The notes: generated from the sequence alone by a model not told the origin. Shown: positions 33,111-42,071, numbered from the stretch's first letter. The stretch is 64,000 bases of DNA from Mannheimia granulomatis (GCF_013377255.1 NZ_CP016614.1:203501-267500); one strand, 5' to 3'. Numbers and translations: made by a program.

Positions 33111-35906
33111 ATGAAAGAGCATCATTTTCGCTATTCACCTGTTGCATTAGCGATTCTGTTTACACTTACCGACCAATATAGCATTGCAGCAGAGAAGGCA
33201 GAAAATAACGATATTACTGTGTTGGATGAAGTAGTCGTTACCGAAAGCCGTTACACTCATGAACGCCAAAACGAAGTAACTGGTTTGGGCAAAGTAGTAA
33301 AAAACTATAGTGAGATGAATAAAAATCAAATTTTGGGCATCCGTGATTTGACTCGCTACGATCCCGGTATTTCAGTGGTGGAACAAGGTCGTGGCGCCAG
33401 TAGTGGTTATGCCATTCGAGGGGTGGATAAAAACCGTATTGGAATGCTGGTAGATGGTATCCCGCAAGCACAGCATTATAATACTCTCGGCTCAAGTGCT
33501 AATGGTGGGGCGATAAATGAAATCGAATATGAGAATATTCGCTCAATTGAATTAAGTAAAGGGGCAAGCTCTGCCGAATATGGCTCCGGTGCCCTCGGTG
33601 GTGCAATTGGTTTTCGCAGCAAAGATGCACAGGATGTAATTAAAGATGGACAACAGTGGGGATTAGACACTAAAACAGCCTATACTAGCAAAAATAGTCA
33701 TTTTTTACAATCTATCGCCGTCGCCGGGGAAGCTAACGGCTTCGAAGCTGTTGTGATAGCCACCCATCGTCACGGTAAAGAGACTAAAATTCACTCCGAA
33801 GCCAACAAACTACATCATAATATTAAACGCATCACCGGTTTTGAAAATCGCTATGATCTTTATCCCGGTTCCGTTCAAAATGCCCCCGGAGGATTATTTT
33901 TTATCGTAGAAGATGCTTGCCCAACACTAGATTGTACTCCACGAGCAAGCGTTAAACTGAATCGTGATAATTTCCCCCTTAGAAAATCGCCGGAATATAC
34001 TCCCGAAGAACGTAAACAACTCGAACAAATTCCTTATCGCACCACGCGACTCTCTGCCAAGGAGTATACCGGTAAAGAGCGTATCGCTCCAAATCCGTTA
34101 GATTACAAAAGCAATTCTGTTTTTGTAAAATTAGGCTACCACTTTACCTCCTCTCATTATCTTGGCATGGTGTTAGAGGAAACTAAGCAACGCTATGATA
34201 TACGCGATATGCAAACACCTGCTTATTATACTAAAGACGATATTGATATTAGGATCGACAATCTGGAAAGTAAAAACCCCGTTTATGAAGGCAATAATAT
34301 TTTAGATGGTTTGGTTTTTAATCGAACCATTCCCTATGGTCTTCGCTATAGCCATGTGAAATTCTTTGATGAGCGTCACCACAAACATCGTTTAGGCTTT
34401 AACTATAAATATCAACCGGAAAATAATCGTTGGTTGGATAGTATTAAGTTCAGTGCCGATAAACAAGATATTGAATTATATAGCCGTATGCACCGTTTGC
34501 ATTGCAGTGATTACCCAGTCGTCGACAAAAACTGCCGTCCGACCTTGGATAAATCTTGGTCTATGTATCAAACTGAACGCAATAATTATCAAGAAAAGCA
34601 CCGCTTAGTTCGCTTAGAATTTGATAAAGCGCTCACTGCCGGGCAAGGGATATTTAAGCAGACCCATAAACTGAATTTGGGGCTTGGCTTTGATCGTTTT
34701 AATTCTCTTATGAACCACGGTGATATGTATGCTCAATATACCAAAGGGGGGTATATCAACATTCGCGGTAGAGGAAGATTAGACGATCCTTATATCTATC
34801 GACGCCTTCCGCGAAGTATAGAAACCGTCCCATTCTGTAATAATGCTCATGGTGGTATTTTAAATTGTGAACCACGTAGTATTAAAGGTGATAACCGCTT
34901 TCTCAGCTTCCGTGATCTGATAACCAGTGAATATCTTGATCTTGGACTCGGTATTCGTTTTGATCAGCATAGATTCAAATCAGATGATCCTTGGACCTTA
35001 AGTAGAACCTATCGAAATTGGTCTTGGAATGGCGGCATCACGCTCAAACCAAGTGACTTTATCTCACTTTCATACCGTATCTCCAATGGATTTAGAGTAC
35101 CAGCGTTCTATGAACTTTATGGTAAACGAACTCATGTTGGCTTGATTGATAATGAATATGTACGACGTGAGCAACGCAGTCATAGCTTAGAGCCGGAAAA
35201 ATCCATGAATCATGAAATGGGGGTAAGTTTTAAAGGGCAATTTGGTTATATTGATGTAAGCTATTTCCGCAATAATTATCGCAATATGATCGCAACGGCT
35301 TGTAAAAAGCTCATGCATAAGAAATCTGAATGTTTCTATAACTACCATAATATTCAAGATGTAGTTTTAAATGGGGTGAATTTAATCGCTAAATTCGATC
35401 TACATGGTATCCTATCACTAATTCCTGATGGGTTTTATTCCTCTGTGGCGTATAACCGTGTCAAAGTTAAAGATCAGAGACTGACCGAGCCAAGATTGAC
35501 CAGCGTAAATGATCCGATATTAGATGCGATTCAACCGGCTCGTTATGTCCTCGCATTGGGCTACGAACATCCAGAAGAAAAATGGGGAATTGGCATTACT
35601 ACCACCTATTCCAAAGCGAAAAAAGCTAGTGAGGTAGCAGGCACCCGTCATCATGGTATCTATCGAGTTGATTTAGGTGGCAAACTCACCAACTCTTGGT
35701 ATACGCACGATATTACTGGTTATTTGAATTATAAACACTACACCTTACGTGGCGGTATTTATAATGTGACTAATCGCAAATATTCCGCTTGGGAATCGGT
35801 GCGTCAATCTGGTGTGAATGCCGTCAACCAAGACCATGGTAGCAATTACACTCGTTTTGCAGCCCCTGGGCGGAATTTCAGTTTAGCATTTGAAATGAAA
35901 TTCTAA
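33111..35906 (+). CDS. tbpA: Transferrin-binding TonB-dependent receptor TbpA
   Basis: A 931-residue outer-membrane receptor. After a signal peptide comes the TonB box region (TVLDEVVVTESR), the plug domain (GIRDLTRYDPGISVVEQGRGASSG, RGVDKNRIGMLVDGIPQAQ, SIELSKGASSAEYGSGALGG) and a large beta-barrel ending in an aromatic residue (FSLAFEMKF). Cysteines in ACPTLDCTP, HCSDYPVVDKNC and CKKLMHKKSEC mark disulfide-bearing loops. It extracts iron from transferrin and imports it with TonB energy. The gene follows tbpB by 75 bases that include an uptake signal (33054-33062) and AAGGAG. Confidence 0.95.
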   Translation: MKEHHFRYSPVALAILFTLTDQYSIAAEKAENNDITVLDEVVVTESRYTHERQNEVTGLGKVVKNYSEMNKNQILGIRDLTRYDPGISVVEQGRGASSGYAIRGVDKNRIGMLVDGIPQAQHYNTLGSSANGGAINEIEYENIRSIELSKGASSAEYGSGALGGAIGFRSKDAQDVIKDGQQWGLDTKTAYTSKNSHFLQSIAVAGEANGFEAVVIATHRHGKETKIHSEANKLHHNIKRITGFENRYDLYPGSVQNAPGGLFFIVEDACPTLDCTPRASVKLNRDNFPLRKSPEYTPEERKQLEQIPYRTTRLSAKEYTGKERIAPNPLDYKSNSVFVKLGYHFTSSHYLGMVLEETKQRYDIRDMQTPAYYTKDDIDIRIDNLESKNPVYEGNNILDGLVFNRTIPYGLRYSHVKFFDERHHKHRLGFNYKYQPENNRWLDSIKFSADKQDIELYSRMHRLHCSDYPVVDKNCRPTLDKSWSMYQTERNNYQEKHRLVRLEFDKALTAGQGIFKQTHKLNLGLGFDRFNSLMNHGDMYAQYTKGGYINIRGRGRLDDPYIYRRLPRSIETVPFCNNAHGGILNCEPRSIKGDNRFLSFRDLITSEYLDLGLGIRFDQHRFKSDDPWTLSRTYRNWSWNGGITLKPSDFISLSYRISNGFRVPAFYELYGKRTHVGLIDNEYVRREQRSHSLEPEKSMNHEMGVSFKGQFGYIDVSYFRNNYRNMIATACKKLMHKKSECFYNYHNIQDVVLNGVNLIAKFDLHGILSLIPDGFYSSVAYNRVKVKDQRLTEPRLTSVNDPILDAIQPARYVLALGYEHPEEKWGIGITTTYSKAKKASEVAGTRHHGIYRVDLGGKLTNSWYTHDITGYLNYKHYTLRGGIYNVTNRKYSAWESVRQSGVNAVNQDHGSNYTRFAAPGRNFSLAFEMKF

Positions 35907-35917
35907 TCTAAAAAATA

Positions 35918-35961
35918 AGTTGGAAAATAGCAGGCTAAATTTAGCCTGCTATTTTCCAACT
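35918..35961. terminator. Bidirectional hairpin between tbpA and gntK
   Basis: A 22-bp perfect dyad (35918-35939 with 35940-35961; core AAATAGCAGGCTAAA). On the minus strand it is followed by CTTATTTTTTAG, ending gntK; on the plus strand it lies 11 bases after the tbpA stop. It probably ends both convergent transcripts. Confidence 0.8.
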
Positions 35962-36022
35962 TGAGCACACAGAATAATAGACTTTTTGTGAAACTTTGCA
36001 AGAATTCGAGTCGTCTGCTGCC

Positions 36023-36538
36023 TTAAATAAATAGCTCTACTGCCTGTATACAGCGTTCTACAACTTCGTCAAAACTGCCGTCAATATCAATAAAAATCAC
36101 ATCAGGCTCGCCTGCTTCGGGGATTTCTAACGTATTAAATTGGCTTTGCAGCATTTCGGCTTTCATAAAATGCCCTTGTCGTTGTTTCATTCGTTCTAAC
36201 ACCAGCTCAAATGAGCCGTGTAAAAAAATAAAGGAGACATTAGCGTTGCCTTGACGGATTTGATCACGGTATTTTTTCTTTAAGGCCGAACACACAATAA
36301 TGCCTTTTTCACTTTTCTGTTCAAGGCTGAATGCGGCATCGTTAATTCTTTCTAACCACGGTTTACGATCATCATCATTTAAGGGGATACCACTTCCCAT
36401 TTTAATAATATTGGCACGAGGATGAAGATCATCGCCATCAATTAATTTCATACCTAATTTTTGTGCAACAGCTGTGCCAATAGTTGTTTTTCCCGTACTG
36501 GATACGCCCATTAAAATAAAAGCCTTTCCTTGAGACAT
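36023..36538 (-). CDS. gntK: Gluconokinase
   Basis: A 171-residue P-loop kinase making 6-phosphogluconate from gluconate. Seen: Walker A MGVSSTGKTT, the substrate loop DGDDLHPRANIIKMGSG, PLNDDDRKPWL and ALKKKYRDQIR. ATG 36538 with AAGGAG is chosen; an in-frame ATG 24 codons upstream would give a non-homologous leader covering the GntR operator. Divergent from the gluconate permease and repressed with it by GntR. Confidence 0.94.
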   Translation of the reverse strand: MSQGKAFILMGVSSTGKTTIGTAVAQKLGMKLIDGDDLHPRANIIKMGSGIPLNDDDRKPWLERINDAAFSLEQKSEKGIIVCSALKKKYRDQIRQGNANVSFIFLHGSFELVLERMKQRQGHFMKAEMLQSQFNTLEIPEAGEPDVIFIDIDGSFDEVVERCIQAVELFI

Positions 36539-36550
36539 ATTTGCTCCTTT

Positions 36551-36565
36551 TGTTATCGGTAACTG
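36551..36565. promoter_or_regulatory. GntR operator near gntK
   Basis: TGTTATCGGTAACTG fits the LacI-family GntR consensus TGTTA-N4-TAACA with one mismatch in the right arm. It lies 12 bases before the gntK start codon, where binding would block transcription. Confidence 0.75.
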
Positions 36566-36690
36566 TTTGTGATGATGAAATTTACCAATCTTATACAAAA
36601 AAAGCATCACAAAAAGCCAAAAAATTTGAAGAAGATCACAAAATTGAAATAAAAATTAACTGATTATTTACAAGAGTGCGTTTTATTATT

Positions 36691-36706
36691 ATGTTACCGA
36701 TAACAA
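36691..36706. promoter_or_regulatory. GntR operator upstream of the gluconate permease
   Basis: ATGTTACCGATAACAA matches ATGTTA-N4-TAACAT in all but the last base. It lies 20 bases before the permease start codon and about 140 bases from the other GntR site, so looping between them is possible. Confidence 0.82.
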
Positions 36707-36725
36707 TTTAACCTTAGGAGATCCT

Positions 36726-38075
36726 ATGTTACTGTTCATTATGTTTGCCGCCATCATTTTACTGTTGGTGCTGATTATGAAGTTCAAAATTCACGCGTTT
36801 GTGGCGTTGATTATTGTGAGTTTGCTCACAGCGTTGGCGGCAGGTATTCCTGTCGATAAAATTCTGCCAACGCTACTTGGTGGTTTTGGTAGCACGCTGG
36901 CATCGGTGGCGTTATTAGTCGGTTTAGGGGTGATGATCGGTCGCTTGCTGGAAATCACTGGCGGGGCAAAAGTATTGGCGGATACGCTCATCAACAAATT
37001 CGGCAAAGAGAAAGCGCCGTTTGCATTGGGCGTGGCTTCGCTGCTGTTCGGTTTCCCGATTTTCTTTGATGCGGGCTTAGTGGTAATGCTGCCGATTATT
37101 TTCAGCGTGGCGAAACAGTTTGGCGGCTCGGTGCTGCGTTATGCGTTCCCGTCTGCCGGTGCGTTTGCGGTGATGCACGCTTTCCTGCCGCCGCACCCCG
37201 GCCCGGTGGCTTCGGGCGATTTACTCGGTGTGAATATGGGCTTACTGGTGTTGGTCGGCTTGGTGTGTGCCATTCCAACCTGGTATGTCGGCACCTATAT
37301 GTTCAGCCAATTTATCAGCAAACGCATTCACGTTGATCTGCCAAAAGCGTTCTTAAACGGCTTATCGGCAAACGAAATGGCGGTACAACACCCACCAAGT
37401 TTCGGTAAAGTTTTAACCGTATTATTACTGCCTATCATCTTAATTTTATTTGATACTGGTTTGAATACCCTTGCGGTTGCCAAAGTGATTGACGGCAACG
37501 CCCTTTGGGTGCAAAGCCTGCGTTTAATCGGTAAAACCCCGATTGCCTTATTGATTACCTTGATTGTGGCGATTGTATTGTTGAGAGACACCCGCAGCCT
37601 CGACCAAATCGAAAAAATCTGTAACAACGCACTAGGCCCGATCTGCTCAATCGTATTAGTGACCGGTGCTGGCGGTATGTTCGGTGGTGTGTTGCGTGCC
37701 AGCGGTATCGGCGATGTCTTATCGGGAATGATGGCAGACACAGGTATGCCGATTGTGGTTGCGGCATTTATTATTGCGACTGTTTTCCGTGTCGCCCAAG
37801 GTTCTGCAACCGTTGCATTGACCACCACCGCAGCGTTAATTGCTCCAACAGTGGCTGCGGCAACCGATTTAAGCCAGTTCGATCTCTGCTTTATCGTGAT
37901 CTCGATTGCTTCTGGTGCAACTGTGCTTTCCCACGTCAATGACTCCGGCTTTTGGCTCATGAGCCGCTTCCTTGAAATGGACGAGAAAACCACGCTGAAA
38001 ACCTGGACGATGCTGGAAACTTCCATCGGCGTTACCGGCTTTGTGGTTGCGTTGATTGGCAGTATTCTGCTGTAA
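36726..38075 (+). CDS. Gluconate:H+ symporter (GntP family)
   Basis: A 449-residue inner-membrane permease. Family signatures: GGFGSTLASVALLVGLGVMIG, LLFGFPIFFDAGLVVMLPI, HAFLPPHPGPVASGDLLG, VTGAGGMFGGVLRASG and VAQGSATVALTTTAALI. It is divergent from gntK with a GntR operator in front, so gluconate is the likely substrate (GntT/GntU role). Base use is richer in G and C than in neighbouring genes (many GCG, CTG, CCG codons). Together with the shadow frame on the opposite strand this may mean a different origin, but the effect is only a visual impression. Confidence 0.9.
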   Translation: MLLFIMFAAIILLLVLIMKFKIHAFVALIIVSLLTALAAGIPVDKILPTLLGGFGSTLASVALLVGLGVMIGRLLEITGGAKVLADTLINKFGKEKAPFALGVASLLFGFPIFFDAGLVVMLPIIFSVAKQFGGSVLRYAFPSAGAFAVMHAFLPPHPGPVASGDLLGVNMGLLVLVGLVCAIPTWYVGTYMFSQFISKRIHVDLPKAFLNGLSANEMAVQHPPSFGKVLTVLLLPIILILFDTGLNTLAVAKVIDGNALWVQSLRLIGKTPIALLITLIVAIVLLRDTRSLDQIEKICNNALGPICSIVLVTGAGGMFGGVLRASGIGDVLSGMMADTGMPIVVAAFIIATVFRVAQGSATVALTTTAALIAPTVAAATDLSQFDLCFIVISIASGATVLSHVNDSGFWLMSRFLEMDEKTTLKTWTMLETSIGVTGFVVALIGSILL

Positions 38076-38090
38076 TATGATAAGCCTCGA

Positions 38091-38148
38091 CAAGCGGTCA
38101 AATTTTGCTGCGATTTTGCAAAATTTCGCAGAAAACCGACCGCTTGTT
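38091..38148. terminator. Inverted uptake-signal pair between convergent genes
   Basis: ACAAGCGGTC (38091-38100) and GACCGCTTGT (38139-38148) form the outer arms. GCGATTTTGCAAAATTTCGC inside adds a second palindrome. It lies between the gluconate permease and the LysR gene, which converge here. Confidence 0.75.
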
Positions 38149-38162
38149 GTATTTCTCCCACC

Positions 38163-39059
38163 TTAAAACATTAAAGATTGAATCTGTTTTAGATGTTCCC
38201 AAAATCTCTCTGCTGCATTATTTAATCGGGTATCCATTCGATAAATATAGCCTTTAATCGGAATGACTAAATCATCGTGATCTAATATCACTACTTTTCT
38301 GGTCTGTAATTCATCAATAATCGAATATTCAGGCAGCCAAGCAATCCCTTGTTGATTTAATACCATATTTTTCAGTAATTCCGACATCGATGAAATAAAT
38401 TTGGTTTTGGTATTTAATTGATCGTATTGGACTAATTTCCGATTAACTAACCGCCCCATATAGGAATTGGGCGTGTAATTTAATAAGGGGATATTTTTAT
38501 CCGCCAAGTGAAATAACGGTTCGCCTGTTATATCGGTCGGCGAAATCGGGTAAAGCTTGGATTGTAATATTTCCAAAGCGATAAAGGGCGGCTGCATTAA
38601 TTTTTCATCGTAAAAAGAGAAAATAAAATCGCTCTTCCCCTCAATAAGTGTTTTGACGGTTTGATCCACATCGATAGACTCAACCGAATAAATAAAATTT
38701 TCCGCAGTTTGCGATAATTGCCGAATGAGCTTAGGCATAATCGAGAGCGAAAGTGAATGAGCAGCAGCAAACTTAATATTGGGGGAGTTGCAGTTATGCC
38801 CTAATAATTCGTCCAGATTATTGCTTAATTGTTGTAATAGATTGCGGGTTTGAGAGTGAAATAGTTTGCCTTGTTCGGTTAATTGCAACGGTATGGCGGA
38901 GCGATCAAATAATTTTACGCCGAGCACCTCTTCTAACGCCAAAATTCTGCGGCTAAATGCCGATTGCGATAAATTCCGTTTTTCTGCCGCTTGGGAGAAA
39001 TGACGGCATTCTTCTAATATTAAAAAATCTTCTAACCATTTTGTTTCGATATTTTTCAT
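38163..39059 (-). CDS. LysR-family transcriptional regulator
   Basis: A 298-residue regulator with the N-terminal winged helix (WLEDFLILEECRHFSQAAEKRNLSQSAFSRRILALEEVLGVKLFDR) and a C-terminal effector domain. ATG 39059 is preferred because MKNIETKWLEDFL is the usual LysR start. It is divergent from the racemase gene with a repeat-rich spacer between, so it probably controls the racemase and the transporter that once followed. The inducer is unknown; aspartate or another amino acid would fit. Confidence 0.9.
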   Translation of the reverse strand: MKNIETKWLEDFLILEECRHFSQAAEKRNLSQSAFSRRILALEEVLGVKLFDRSAIPLQLTEQGKLFHSQTRNLLQQLSNNLDELLGHNCNSPNIKFAAAHSLSLSIMPKLIRQLSQTAENFIYSVESIDVDQTVKTLIEGKSDFIFSFYDEKLMQPPFIALEILQSKLYPISPTDITGEPLFHLADKNIPLLNYTPNSYMGRLVNRKLVQYDQLNTKTKFISSMSELLKNMVLNQQGIAWLPEYSIIDELQTRKVVILDHDDLVIPIKGYIYRMDTRLNNAAERFWEHLKQIQSLMF

Positions 39060-39172
39060 CTTGTACCTATGCAATTTTTGCATTCACTTCTTGTGATGTG
39101 CATTAAGTTTATCTTCCTACTCATTCTATTTTATTGATTTTAAAGCATTTGTTCTATTGCTAAGTATGCCTG

Positions 39173-39223
39173 TTGCATTATTTGCATAACCTTTCGATTT
39201 ATTGCATTTCTTTTTTGCATAAC
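39173..39223. promoter_or_regulatory. Four TTGCAT repeats in the LysR/racemase spacer
   Basis: TTGCAT occurs at 39173, 39182, 39202 and 39215, two of them as TTGCATAAC. They lie 50-100 bases before the racemase start. The regular arrangement suggests binding sites for the divergent LysR protein. Confidence 0.5.
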
Positions 39224-39271
39224 TTGTTTGTATAAGTCATTTCCATTCAACAACATTTTAGAGAGAAAGAT

Positions 39272-39967
39272 ATGGCAAAAAATGTTATCGGCATCTTAGG
39301 CGGAATGGGGCCTGCGGCAACGGCGGATATGTTTAGAAAATTTATCCAACTGACACCGGCACATTGCGATCAAGAGCATATCCCCCTGTTAATTTCTTCC
39401 ATTCCCGATATTCCGGATAGAACCCGTTGCATTCTTGGCGGCGGAGAAAGCCCTGCACCGGTGATGGAGCAGTATGTTAAGCAGCTCGAAGAGGCTGGGG
39501 CAAGCTGCATTGTGATTGCGTGTAATACCGCACACTATTGGTTTGAAGATTTGAAAACCAAAAGCAAGGTAGAGATGCTCAGTATGATTGAGGCAACGGT
39601 GAATGAAGTGGTTCAAAGCGGCAAGCAGCGGATTGGGTTATTGGCAACTGATGCCACTCTCGCCACCGAACTCTATAAAAATCGGCTTGAGGCACAAGGT
39701 CTGACCTTCATTCGCCCGACTGAGGAGGGGCAGAAAGCAGTGATGGAGAGCATCTATTTATTGAAATCCGGCGAGGTGGAGAAATCTGTTGCATTAATGC
39801 TGAAGCAGCGTGATGAGTTAATCCGTCTGGGCGCGGAGAGCATTATTTTGGGTTGCACCGAAGTGCCGATTATTTTGGCAAAAGAGATCGAAAAAGCACC
39901 GCATTTATATGTGGATTCCACCTTGGCTCTCGTGCGTGCCGCTATTCATTGGTATCAAACACATTAA
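39272..39967 (+). CDS. Aspartate/glutamate racemase family protein
   Basis: A 231-residue PLP-independent racemase. Both catalytic cysteines are present, in IVIACNTAHYW and IILGCTEVPI, and the start IGILGGMGPAATADMF is typical. Cytoplasmic; interconverts D- and L-forms of aspartate or a related amino acid. A Dcu-type transporter fragment follows after 19 bases, so the original operon was probably racemase plus a C4-dicarboxylate/aspartate transporter. Preceded by GAGAGAAAG, a modest ribosome site. Confidence 0.9.
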   Translation: MAKNVIGILGGMGPAATADMFRKFIQLTPAHCDQEHIPLLISSIPDIPDRTRCILGGGESPAPVMEQYVKQLEEAGASCIVIACNTAHYWFEDLKTKSKVEMLSMIEATVNEVVQSGKQRIGLLATDATLATELYKNRLEAQGLTFIRPTEEGQKAVMESIYLLKSGEVEKSVALMLKQRDELIRLGAESIILGCTEVPIILAKEIEKAPHLYVDSTLALVRAAIHWYQTH

Positions 39968-39986
39968 TCTATAAAGGAAGTGAATT

Positions 39987-40076
39987 ATGATTTATGCAGA
40001 AATTTTTGTGGTGCTTGCCGCTATTTTTTTAGGGCTACGCTCCGGCGGATTAGGCATTGGTTTATACGGCGGCTGA
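39987..40076 (+). pseudogene. 5' remnant of a Dcu-type C4-dicarboxylate transporter
   Basis: ATG 39987 behind AAGGAAG opens 29 codons, MIYAEIFVVLAAIFLGLRSG and then GLGIGLYGG, the first membrane helix and glycine-rich turn of Dcu-family transporters. It stops at TGA 40074-40076, where the sequence passes into gabD in another frame. The rest of the transporter (roughly 400 codons) is gone. Confidence 0.75.
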
Positions 40077-40977
40077 AACACCACTTTCTGCATTGGCATT
40101 GGCTAAGTTGGCAGAGCAAGCAGGTATTCCAAAAGGTGTGTTTAATGTGGTTACCAGTAGTGATACCGAGGCAGTTGGACGAGAGCTGAGTACCAATCCT
40201 ATCGTGCGTAAACTCACTTTTACAGGCTCGACCCGTGTCGGCAAAATTTTGATGCAACAAGCAGCCGGCACAGTGAAAAAATTAGCATTGGAGCTGGGCG
40301 GTAATGCGCCGGCGATTGTGTTTGACGATGCTGATCTTGACACCGCAGTCGAAGGCGTGTTTGCCTCCAAATTCCGCAATGCAGGGCAAACCTGCGTGTG
40401 TGCTAACCGCATTTATGTACAAGCGGGTATTTATGAGCAATTTCTTGCAAAATTTCAACAGAAAATCAAAACCATCAAACTTGGCTCACCATTTGAAGAA
40501 GGCGTAACGATGGGGGCGCTCATCAGCGAAAAAGCAGTAGAAAAAGTAGAAAGCCATATTCAAAATGCCATCTCACTTGGTGCAGAAGTTGTGGTAGGCG
40601 GAAAACGTCACGCTCTCGGCGGCACTTTCTTCCAGCCTACCATCTTAAAAAATGTGACTCAAGCAATGCAGGTTGCTAAAGAGGAAACCTTTGCACCCCT
40701 TGCACCTATTTTCAAATTTGAAACAGAGGAACAGGTTATCGAGTGGGCAAATGACACGGAATTTGGGTTGGCAGCTTATTTGTTTAGTGAGAATAACTCT
40801 CGTATCTGGCGGGTTTCTGAACAGCTGGAATATGGTATTGTTGGTATTAATGAAGGCATTATCAGCAACGAAATTGCGCCTTTCGGAGGGATGAAAGAAT
40901 CCGGTATTGGGCGAGAGGGCTCGAAATATGGGATTGAAGAGTTTTTAGAGATGAAATATCTCTGTATGAAAATTTAA
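40069..40977 (+). pseudogene. gabD: Succinate-semialdehyde dehydrogenase GabD, 5' third deleted
   Basis: About 302 codons of an NAD(P)-dependent aldehyde dehydrogenase. Seen: AAETPLSALALAKLAEQAGI, FTGSTRVGKILM, the catalytic glutamate in LALELGGNAP, the catalytic cysteine in NAGQTCVCANR, and FGGMKESGIGREGSKYG. Around 180 N-terminal residues of the normal protein of about 480, including most of the cofactor domain, are missing: the frame begins abruptly in the transporter remnant. No ribosome site precedes it. Best read as a deletion-derived pseudogene. Confidence 0.85.
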
Positions 40978-40982
40978 CTGTT

Positions 40983-41010
40983 CGGGACGCTGGTAGCGTC
41001 CCGATTTTTT
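40983..41010 (+). terminator. Terminator after the gabD remnant
   Basis: CGGGACGCT (40983-40991) pairs with AGCGTCCCG (40995-41003), then ATTTTTT. A single inverted uptake signal (ACCGCTTGT, near 41032-41040) follows just before the iolB end. Confidence 0.9.
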
Positions 41011-41041
41011 GCAAAAAATAGAAGAAAAATAACCGCTTGTC

Positions 41042-41863
41042 TTACTCAAATTTTGTCTTGTATTCCTCATTATTGACCCATAAATGGTCTTTCTCCCAAG
41101 TGAATTTCCACTGGCGTACCGGCCCTGCCATCACATTTAGGTAATAGTTGTTGTAGCCGGCAATAGTTGCCACCGGATGGTAGCCACGTGGTACTTTCAC
41201 TACATCTTTGTCATACACCGCCATACACTCATCAAGGCTGCAGTCATCGGTGTAAACCCGTTGCATCGCAAAGCCCTGTGGTGGGTCGAAGCGGTGGTAG
41301 TAGCTCTCTTCCAGATAAGTTTCGTTTGGCGAATCTTTCTCATCATGTTTATGGCTTGGGTAGGAGCTGGTGTTACCTTCATCTGTGAACACCTCGACCA
41401 CTAATAAACTGTCTGCCGGTTCGGTTTCTGGCAGAATGTTGTGGACTAAGCGTTGGTTATTACCAGAACCACGTTTTTCTACACCGATATCGTTTGGCGT
41501 AATCAAACGCACAGGGTGGTTACCTGCGCCCGGTGCTTTGCAAACCGCAAGCTCTAATTGACCGCTTGTAATCACTTTTACCTGCTTGTGTGGCGGAATA
41601 TAGACCGCATACGGTGGAATTTTTTCAAATGGGCTGGATCGGTTGCCTATGTTTTCAAACGCATGTTCATCGACAAACACCGAGCCTTTGCCGGCTACGA
41701 ATACTAAGCAGAGTTCGTTTTCACCACTCTCTAAGGTAAGGGATTGATTGTTTAGCTCATAGGCAGAAAAGCCAACGTATTCCCAGTTGGCGTTTTGTGG
41801 GGTAATGTCTTGAATTTGCCCGTTTTCAGGGACTCTATTGGGTTTTGAAAGTAAAAAGCTCAT
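41042..41863 (-). CDS. iolB: 5-deoxy-glucuronate isomerase
   Basis: A 273-residue cupin-fold enzyme of myo-inositol breakdown, isomerising 5-deoxy-glucuronate to 5-dehydro-2-deoxy-gluconate. Seen: YPSHKHDEKDSPNETYLEESYYHRF (metal-binding histidines and glutamate), VPRGYHPVATIAGYNNYYLNVMAG and the conserved end KFTWEKDHLWVN. ATG 41863 gives the family start MSFLLSKPN; an in-frame ATG 24 codons upstream is not supported. Divergent from iolA. Confidence 0.94.
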   Translation of the reverse strand: MSFLLSKPNRVPENGQIQDITPQNANWEYVGFSAYELNNQSLTLESGENELCLVFVAGKGSVFVDEHAFENIGNRSSPFEKIPPYAVYIPPHKQVKVITSGQLELAVCKAPGAGNHPVRLITPNDIGVEKRGSGNNQRLVHNILPETEPADSLLVVEVFTDEGNTSSYPSHKHDEKDSPNETYLEESYYHRFDPPQGFAMQRVYTDDCSLDECMAVYDKDVVKVPRGYHPVATIAGYNNYYLNVMAGPVRQWKFTWEKDHLWVNNEEYKTKFE

Positions 41864-41961
41864 CGTATTTCTTCTCCATAGTGGTGAAATGATAAGCTTA
41901 CTATACCGAAATGATCTTTTTTTGGGTATCAGCAATCTTCAAACTTGTTACCAAGATCACA

Positions 41962-42016
41962 AAAATGAAATAAATTTTTCATTTTTATTCTGTTTTTATT
42001 GAAGTTTTTCATTTTT
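41962..42016. promoter_or_regulatory. TGAAA/TTTCA repeats in the iolB/iolA divergent spacer
   Basis: AAAATGAAA (41962-41970) and TTTCATTTT (41977-41985) form an inverted repeat, and another TTTTTCATTTTT lies at 42005-42016. The decamer ATGAAATAAA (41965-41974) recurs in front of the inositol-transport operon at 43870-43879. Likely sites for a shared inositol regulator, whose gene is not in the window. A possible CRP half site (TTTGTGATC on the minus strand) is next to it. Confidence 0.5.
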
Positions 42017-42071
42017 AGCGGTAGTTTATTACTTGTCCTTTTTCTCTATGAACCTCAATAAGGAGCTTTAA

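Noticed and set aside
37328..38161. 277-codon open frame on the minus strand opposite the gluconate permease
   Set aside because: Antisense shadow of a GC-richer gene; low-complexity composition (many Ala, Thr, Ile, Val), no ribosome site, and the plus strand encodes a clear GntP protein.
40057..40977. The gabD fragment as a functional short dehydrogenase starting at TTG 40057
   Set aside because: It lacks about 180 N-terminal residues of the cofactor domain and any ribosome site, and begins inside another gene's remnant.
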